Assembly (NCBI GenBank): GCA_002862965.1
Contig: PKCW01000143.1
Location: forward strand, 1-10,722
Length of the DNA stretch: 10,722 nt
Source: Pseudomonadota bacterium
GTDB lineage: Bacteria; Pseudomonadota; Gammaproteobacteria; UBA5335
Direction of reading: 5' to 3'
Part shown: one piece after another, positions 6,956 through 10,722 of the stretch
Layout of the letters: the number at the start of each line of letters is the position of its first letter
Position numbering within the stretch: position 1 is the stretch's first letter
Made by a program: the position numbers and the translations under genes
The notes under the pieces: model-generated
Told to the model about the DNA's origin: nothing
The model's input: only the letters and a program-made list of their open reading frames with translations
Database searches by the model: none

Positions 6956-9538
6956 TCAGCGCGCGGCCCCATCGCCGGTGTCCGGTCCCGCAGCGGACGG
7001 ACCGGCCGCCGCGAGGAGCCGCCGGGCAGCCTCATCCCCGGCGTCGAACTGGATCACGATCCGGGCGAAGCCGATCGCCGCGAGGTTCTGGCCGGTGCGT
7101 TCGGACAATTCCATGCCGCGCCGGTAGAGACGCTTCCAGGCCTCCACCCCGGCGTTGGAGGTCTGCGGGACGCGGGCCCAGCGCAGCGCGGACGCCAGCG
7201 TCTCCAGCGCCCGATCCGGGGCGTGCTGCACCTCGTCCTGATAGCGCGCCAGCAGCAGGTAGTGCTCGGCATTGATCCAGTCGCCCTCGATCGCCCGCCG
7301 CAGGATGGCCGCGGGCTCGGCCGGAAACTCCGGCGCCAGGTGCGGCTCGAGCACGGGGAAGCGCCAGGCGAGCTGGCCGATGGCCATGTCCACATAGGGG
7401 TTGCCCCGGCTCGCCGCCAGCCAGGTGCGGGCGTGGGTCAGGGCCAGTCCCGCCCAGACCGCCCCCGTGGGCCCCGCCCCGTTGGCGAATGCCAGATCGA
7501 TGGCCGAGGTGGTGAGCGCCTGTTGCGTCGCGACGTGATGGGGCCGCAGCGCGGCAAACGCCGTCGCCATCTGGTAGCGCGCGAGCGGGTCGGCGCGCCG
7601 CTCGGCAAAGACCGGCCAGCGGTTGGTGGGATCGAAGGCCTGCGAGGCCAGCCAGTCGACGGTGAGCGCGCCGAGCGCGAGGCCGGCTCCGAGGCCATAG
7701 GCGGCGCCGACCAGGCGCGGATGGGCCGCGAGGCGGATCTGTCGCAACGGCGCCGGTCCGGCGGCGTGCCGCGCGCGGGCGAGCAGCAGGCCGGCCAGCA
7801 GGGCCAGCGGCGCGACGTAGAAGATGAAATTGACGCCGGCGTGGACGAAGAGCCCCATCAGGGGCAGCACCATGCCCCAGCCCGTGAGCGCCTCGCGACG
7901 ATCCGCGCTCCCCGCGGCCGGTCCCATGCGCCGCCACAGCCGCCCGGCGAGGATCAGCGTGCCCAGCCCCGCGAGGATCAGCAGCGCCGGCAGCAGCGGT
8001 CCGCCCTCGGCCAGGAGCTGCACATAGTCGTTGTGCGCCAGATCGCCGGTGGAAGTGATCTCCTGGGGGCTGCGGTAGTGCAGATAGTGCAGCTTGTAGC
8101 TGCCCAGACCCTGACCGGTCAGCGGCCGGTCGCGCCACATGTCGATGGCCGAGCGCCACATGGCAAGCCGGTCCTGGGTGGACTGGTCACTGCCCAGATT
8201 CACCACCTCGCGCGTCACCGGCGCCTCGGGCGCATAGCGCACGACGCCATAGGTCAGCGCGGTGAGGGCGAGCAGAATCGCGGCCGGCGCGCGCCAGGCC
8301 GCGCCGGCGCGGTGCAGTCCCAGCAGCAGCGGCACGATCATCAGGACGAAGATGCCGATCGCCCCGCGCGAGGCGGTGGCGAACAGCGCCCACAGGCAGA
8401 GCGCCAGGAAGCCGCCGAGGATCAGGCGGGCGCGGCGCGCGGGCGCCAGGGCCAGCGCGACCACGGCCGGCGGAATGGCGAGGTAGAACAGCGCCCCGAA
8501 GGCATTGAAGTCGAGAAAAGGCCCGTTGCTGCGGTTGCCGGTCTGCAACCATTCGACCACGCCCCAGAGCGCAAAGGCCGCGATGAATACGCCGGCGGTG
8601 CGCAGCAGCGCGGCCGGTCGCGCGCCGCGCGCCAGCGCCGTGACGCCGAGCAGGTAGCCCAGGGGGAACAATCCCAGGATCCAGGCGAACCACAGGCTGG
8701 TCATCGGCAGGGTGCTGAAGGGGAGCGTGACGAACAGGACGACCAGTGCGGCCGCGGCGAGCAGGGTGCCGGCCGTGGCCGGCAGGAAGAGCGCGACCGC
8801 CGGTTCGGCAGCGCCGGGGTTCGGCGCGCCCGCCCGATCGTCCGTCCTCGTGTCTGCGTCATCGCGAGGGCCGCAAGGCCCGTGGCGATCCAGCGGCGCC
8901 GGCCGGGTTTGCGGGGCGGCATGGATTGCTTCGTCGCGTTGCTCCTCGCAATGACGGGGAAACGGTCCTTGGGCGGGCGAGTCTCCTGCGTCATCGCGAG
9001 GGGCCGGCTGATTCGCGTCATCGCGACGGTCACAGGCCCGTGGCGACCCATCGGCGCAGGCCGGCAGCGCGTCGTCGTCATTGCGAGGGCCCGTCTCGTC
9101 CGTCATCGCGAGGGCCGCAGGCCCGTGGCGATCCAGCGGCGCCGGCCGGATTTGCGGCGCGGCATGGATTGCTTCGTCGCGTTGCTCCTCGCAATGACGG
9201 GGAAACGGTCGTTGGGCGTGCGGGTCTCCTGCGTCATCGCGAGGGGCCGGCTGATTCGCGTCATCGCGAGGGCCCATCCCGTCCGTCATCGCGAGGGCCG
9301 CAGGCCCGTGGCGATCCATCCCGCCGTCGATGTCGGCGTTCGCCACCGCCGTGCGGCGGGTCGGTCGGTTTCGCGCAGCGACAGCGGCGGCGGCAAAGGT
9401 GCTCGCCGCCATGACGAATAGGCCGGTGAGAATCACCACCAGCAGATAGAGCTGGGGTTCCGAGCGCATGAAAAACAGGGCAGCGGCCAGTGCGAGCGCA
9501 AGGGGCCAAGGCGATGGTGGACGTTGCATCGGGGGCAT
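6956..9538 (-). CDS. O-antigen ligase family protein (possible pilin oligosaccharyltransferase) with translated repeat insertion
   Basis: This 860-residue multi-pass membrane protein is of the Wzy_C/WaaL/PglL type. Hydrophobic segments lie at about 12-24, 29-53, 248-275, 281-300, 313-330, 345-366, 371-388, 392-408, 417-432, 512-532, 554-587 and 608-630. The Wzy_C signature is ASRGA (389-393), LTGQGLGSY (473-481) and LAHNDYVQLLAEGG (500-513), with likely catalytic His502. The C-terminal 230 residues are soluble, helical and TPR-like. Family members transfer lipid-linked glycans to lipid A or proteins on the periplasmic side. Residues about 74-232 are not ligase sequence: they are translated palindromic repeats (RHCEEQRDEAIHAAP twice, DRHGPAALAMTD). 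Without them the length, about 700, is more usual. ATG 9538 was chosen over TTG 9550 and ATG 9529; no strong ribosome binding site separates them. If the array breaks function, a start after it (Met279) would lose the first membrane segments. It lies downstream of the pilin gene on the same strand. Confidence 0.85.
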   Translation of the reverse strand: MPPMQRPPSPWPLALALAAALFFMRSEPQLYLLVVILTGLFVMAASTFAAAAVAARNRPTRRTAVANADIDGGMDRHGPAALAMTDGMGPRDDANQPAPRDDAGDPHAQRPFPRHCEEQRDEAIHAAPQIRPAPLDRHGPAALAMTDETGPRNDDDALPACADGSPRACDRRDDANQPAPRDDAGDSPAQGPFPRHCEEQRDEAIHAAPQTRPAPLDRHGPCGPRDDADTRTDDRAGAPNPGAAEPAVALFLPATAGTLLAAAALVVLFVTLPFSTLPMTSLWFAWILGLFPLGYLLGVTALARGARPAALLRTAGVFIAAFALWGVVEWLQTGNRSNGPFLDFNAFGALFYLAIPPAVVALALAPARRARLILGGFLALCLWALFATASRGAIGIFVLMIVPLLLGLHRAGAAWRAPAAILLALTALTYGVVRYAPEAPVTREVVNLGSDQSTQDRLAMWRSAIDMWRDRPLTGQGLGSYKLHYLHYRSPQEITSTGDLAHNDYVQLLAEGGPLLPALLILAGLGTLILAGRLWRRMGPAAGSADRREALTGWGMVLPLMGLFVHAGVNFIFYVAPLALLAGLLLARARHAAGPAPLRQIRLAAHPRLVGAAYGLGAGLALGALTVDWLASQAFDPTNRWPVFAERRADPLARYQMATAFAALRPHHVATQQALTTSAIDLAFANGAGPTGAVWAGLALTHARTWLAASRGNPYVDMAIGQLAWRFPVLEPHLAPEFPAEPAAILRRAIEGDWINAEHYLLLARYQDEVQHAPDRALETLASALRWARVPQTSNAGVEAWKRLYRRGMELSERTGQNLAAIGFARIVIQFDAGDEAARRLLAAAGPSAAGPDTGDGAAR
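8857..8956. repeat. palindromic unit 1 (inside ligase gene)
   Basis: Left half 8857-8892 starts CGTCATCGCGAGG; right half 8922-8956 ends CCTCGCAATGACG. Half-linker-half lengths are 36-29-35, where other complete units are 35-29-35. The extra base is an A in GCAAGGCC near 8875. On the minus strand the right half reads RHCEEQRDEAI. Confidence 0.9.
8857..9026. repeat. 170-bp direct repeat, copy A
   Basis: Unit 1 plus its downstream tail (AAACGGTC.TTGGGCG, GTCTCCTG, two 27-bp head sequences) recurs as copy B at 9101-9269. By eye I count five substitutions and one single-base indel, about 96% identity. This indicates tandem segmental duplication inside the gene, with the intervening 9027-9100 only in one interval. 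Confidence 0.88.
9016..9050. repeat. degenerate left half-unit
   Basis: A 35-nt sequence from CGTCATCGCGACGG to TGGCGACCCA matches the left half with a few changes. It is followed by GCGCAGGCCGGCAGCGCG, a remnant linker, but no right half. It appears to be a decayed unit. Confidence 0.7.
9101..9199. repeat. palindromic unit 2 (inside ligase gene)
   Basis: This is a complete 99-bp unit with left half 9101-9135, linker 9136-9164 and right half 9165-9199. The linker carries its own GCGCCG/CGGCGC complement, so the whole unit can form one long cruciform or hairpin. It is near-identical to unit 1. Confidence 0.92.
9101..9269. repeat. 169-bp direct repeat, copy B
   Basis: Second copy of the segment at 8857-9026, containing unit 2 and the same tail. 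The right halves of the two copies are offset by 243 bp, a multiple of three, so both are translated in the same frame as RHCEEQRDEAIHAAPQ. Confidence 0.88.
9284..9318. repeat. isolated left half-unit
   Basis: An intact 35-nt left half (CGTCATCGCGAGGGCCGC to GGCGATCCA) has no linker or right half. It marks the edge of the array nearest the ligase N-terminus, where it is read as MDRHGPAALAMTD. Confidence 0.85.
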
Positions 9539-9697
9539 GGCGATTCTCAAGGGACCGGACGCGGCCGTTCCATCAGGTTCTCGTCACGGCGCGCGCGAGC
9601 TTGAGCCGCCGATGGTCGTGGGTGGCGCCGACCCGGAGCACTGCGGTCACCGACGGGACCGCGTTCTTGGGGGCGCGCCGCGAGGGCGGCTGTTCCT
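9539..9697. other. spacer upstream of ligase start, no gene seen
   Basis: No convincing coding sequence or promoter is visible. Open frames here are extensions of repeat-derived frames. The sequence is GC-rich and passes into the repeat cluster at 9698. Confidence 0.5.
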
Positions 9698-9775
9698 CGT
9701 CATCGCGAGGGTCCATCTGGTCCGTCACCGCAAGGGCGGGGCCGTTCCTCGTGATGGCGAGGGGTCCCTCTCGTC
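9698..9775. repeat. ladder of partial head units
   Basis: Three successive variants of the unit head CGTCATCGCGAGGG start at 9698, 9723 (CGTCACCGCAAGGG) and 9750 (CGTGATGGCGAGGG), then a full unit starts at 9776. Spacings are 25, 27 and 26 bp. The stretches between resemble TCCATCTGGTC or TCCCTCTCGTC. Confidence 0.75.
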
Positions 9776-9874
9776 CGTCATCGCGAGGGCCGCAGGGCCG
9801 TGGCGATCCATCGGCGCCGGCGGATCCTGCGGCGCGGGATGGATTGCTTCGTCGCGTTGCTCCTCGCAATGACG
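9776..9874. repeat. palindromic unit 3 (pilin-ligase spacer)
   Basis: A complete 99-bp unit with left half 9776-9810, linker 9811-9839 and right half 9840-9874. The ends CGTCATCGCGAGG and CCTCGCAATGACG are inverted copies with one mismatch. Confidence 0.93.
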
Positions 9875-9903
9875 GGGGTGGGGGCTCGGCGGTGTGGGAG
9901 GGA

Positions 9904-9938
9904 TGGATTGCTTTGTCGCGGGGTTCCTCGCGATGACG
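9904..9938. repeat. isolated right half-unit
   Basis: A 35-nt right half, TGGATTGCTTTGTCGC to CCTCGCGATGACG, lies 29 bp after unit 3 with no left partner. The 29-bp distance equals the linker length inside a unit. Confidence 0.85.
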
Positions 9939-10055
9939 GGAAGGAGGCCGTCGGAGGGTAGGCCTCGTCTGTCGTCGCGAGGCGGGGCAGTTTGGAAGCG
10001 GGCTCCGTCCGCCGTCGCGGGGCGGTTCTTCGGCAGCGCGAGGGTCCCTCTGGTC

Positions 10056-10154
10056 CGTCATCGCGAGGGCCGCAGGGCCGTGGCGATCCATCGGCGCGGG
10101 CTGGCTTTGCGGCGCAGGATGGATTGCTTCGTCACGGGGCTCCTCGCAATGACG
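10056..10154. repeat. palindromic unit 4 (pilin-ligase spacer)
   Basis: A complete 99-bp unit with left half 10056-10090, linker 10091-10119 and right half 10120-10154. It lies exactly 280 bp after unit 3, with the same flanks. Confidence 0.93.
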
Positions 10155-10183
10155 GGGGTCGGGGCACGGCAGGCGGGGAGTTA

Positions 10184-10218
10184 TGGATTGCTTCGTCGCG
10201 TGGTTCCTCGCAATGACG
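10184..10218. repeat. isolated right half-unit
   Basis: A 35-nt right half, 29 bp after unit 4 and 280 bp after the equivalent half at 9904. It belongs to the duplicated segment. Confidence 0.85.
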
Positions 10219-10308
10219 GGAAGGAGGCCGTTGGAGGGGTAGGCCTCGTCTGTCGTCGCGAGGCGGCGCGGTTGCGGGGGCGGACGGACGGTGCAGGGTG
10301 AGCGGGCG

Positions 10309-10336
10309 AAAAAAAGCCCCCCATGGGATGGGGGGC
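10309..10336 (-). terminator. intrinsic terminator of the pilin gene
   Basis: On the minus strand GCCCCCCAT-CCC-ATGGGGGGC forms a 9-bp stem with a 3-base loop and is followed by seven T (10315-10309). It starts 38 bp after the pilin stop. This is a textbook rho-independent terminator and should separate most pilin transcripts from the ligase gene. Confidence 0.93.
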
Positions 10337-10373
10337 AGGATCCTTGGATCGGTGCGGATGCGTGGGTTCCGGC

Positions 10374-10722
10374 TCAGCGGCAGATGGCGGGACGGTAGCG
10401 GGGGGCCAAGTCGCCACCGGTGCAGCTCCAGGAGATGGCATCGGTGGGGATGGTGCCGGAGGCAACCGCGGCGCCGCCCGCGGTGGGGGTCAGGAAGATG
10501 GTTCCGCTGGTGTCGATGGCGGAGACGTAGGTGACCGTGATCACGCCATTGGCGGAGTCGATGGCGATGCTGGCCACGTTGCTGGTGGCGGTGGGCGCAA
10601 CATAACCCTGGCTCAGCGACACGCCGGACATGGCGTTCTCGGCGACCGTCACCTTGGCGGCGGAGGCGAGGCTCAGGCCTTCGGTGACGCGGGCGCGGAC
10701 GGTGTAGTCCTGATAGGCCGGG
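10374..10722 (-). CDS. pilA: type IV pilin, C-terminal part (5' end outside window)
   Basis: The 115 residues in view are the globular domain of a type IVa major-pilin-like protein. They begin AYQDYTVRARVTEGLSLASA, which follows the N-terminal spine helix in this family, and continue AKVTVAENAMSG, then beta-strand sequence (GVITVTYVSAI, GTIFLTPTAGG). The end is the disulfide-bounded D-region: Cys in ISWSCTGG and Cys in RPAICR, 13 residues apart, with Arg as last residue. The prepilin peptidase site and hydrophobic N-terminus lie beyond the right edge, so minor pilin versus major pilin is not settled; similarity to PilA/PilE is clear. Pilins assemble into extracellular fibres for adhesion, twitching and DNA uptake. 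The strong terminator fits a highly expressed single gene. The downstream ligase-family gene suggests glycosylation of this pilin; its last residue is not Ser, unlike the TfpO target in P. aeruginosa. Confidence 0.9.
   Translation of the reverse strand, partial: PAYQDYTVRARVTEGLSLASAAKVTVAENAMSGVSLSQGYVAPTATSNVASIAIDSANGVITVTYVSAIDTSGTIFLTPTAGGAAVASGTIPTDAISWSCTGGDLAPRYRPAICR

Larger units (their letters stand above)
9762..9985. repeat. about 224-bp direct repeat, copy A (period 280)
   Basis: The segment runs from GGGTCCCTCT.GTCCGTCATC through unit 3, the solitary right half, GGAAGGAGGCCGT and GTAGGCCTCGTCTGTCGTCG to GAGGCGG. It recurs at 10042-10266, with one indel near the end (GGAGGGTA against GGAGGGGTA). 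Confidence 0.85.
10042..10266. repeat. about 225-bp direct repeat, copy B (period 280)
   Basis: Second copy of 9762-9985, holding unit 4 and a solitary right half. The roughly 56 bp between the copies (9986-10041) shows no clear gene and contains decayed GTCGCGGGG and GCGCGAGGG heads. Confidence 0.85.

Noticed and set aside
6929..9421. Long plus-strand open frame antisense to the ligase gene
   Set aside because: Its product is Arg/Gly/Gln-rich without membrane or domain features; it is a shadow of high-GC codon use. The minus frame has clear Wzy_C motifs.
9573..10091. Minus-strand 172-codon frame in the pilin-ligase spacer
   Set aside because: Most of it is translated palindromic repeat (MDRHGPAALAMTD and similar), with no independent domain or ribosome binding site.
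8857..10266. CRISPR array
   Set aside because: Repeats are long inverted pairs of irregular spacing with duplicated flanks, not short identical direct repeats with unique equal spacers; no cas genes are present.
8800..10300. Insertion sequence or transposon
   Set aside because: No transposase reading frame or target-site duplication was found; the repeats are small non-coding palindromic units.

Overview
The window is about 10.7 kb of very GC-rich, densely packed proteobacterial DNA. The SlyD-type isomerase, bacterial thiopurine methyltransferase, type IV pilin and Wzy_C-family ligase suggest a gammaproteobacterium or a close relative. There is no rRNA, tRNA or taxon-specific marker, so this placement is inference. 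No transposase, integrase, CRISPR array or RNA gene was seen.

Left part (1-3208, minus strand): three genes in the order thiopurine S-methyltransferase (tpm), a GNAT acetyltransferase fused to a C39-type cysteine peptidase, and a RimK-like ATP-grasp ligase with an N-terminal RLAN domain. Both junctions are ATGA overlaps, so this is a tightly coupled operon. The last two genes are the core of a predicted, experimentally little-studied peptide synthesis or modification system. The ligase runs off the left edge.

Middle (3209-6739): a plus-strand staphylococcal-nuclease-like gene is interrupted by one in-frame amber codon. It converges on a minus-strand double-hotdog acyl-CoA thioesterase-like gene. 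Across a 229-bp divergent spacer lies a plus-strand gene for an unrecognised 158-residue protein, followed by a perfect 14-bp inverted repeat. On the other side of that repeat, convergent, is slyD (FKBP-type prolyl isomerase), and upstream of it on the same strand is a small XRE-type regulator. The regulator has a 10-bp direct repeat just ahead of its start.

Right part (6740-10722, minus strand): a large O-antigen ligase/oligosaccharyltransferase-like membrane protein lies downstream of a type IV pilin gene. The pilin is partial (C-terminal part only) and has a strong intrinsic terminator. The arrangement resembles known pilin plus pilin-glycosylating ligase pairs.

The most striking structure is a family of 99-bp palindromic units (35-nt half, 29-nt linker, 35-nt inverted half) of the widespread type that translates as CEExxDEAI on one strand and MDCFV..LLAMT on the other. 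Two clusters occur: one inside the ligase reading frame (about 8857-9319), where it is translated as roughly 160 low-complexity residues between membrane segments, and one in the pilin-ligase spacer (about 9698-10266). Each cluster carries a large internal direct duplication and a ladder of 25-27-bp partial units.
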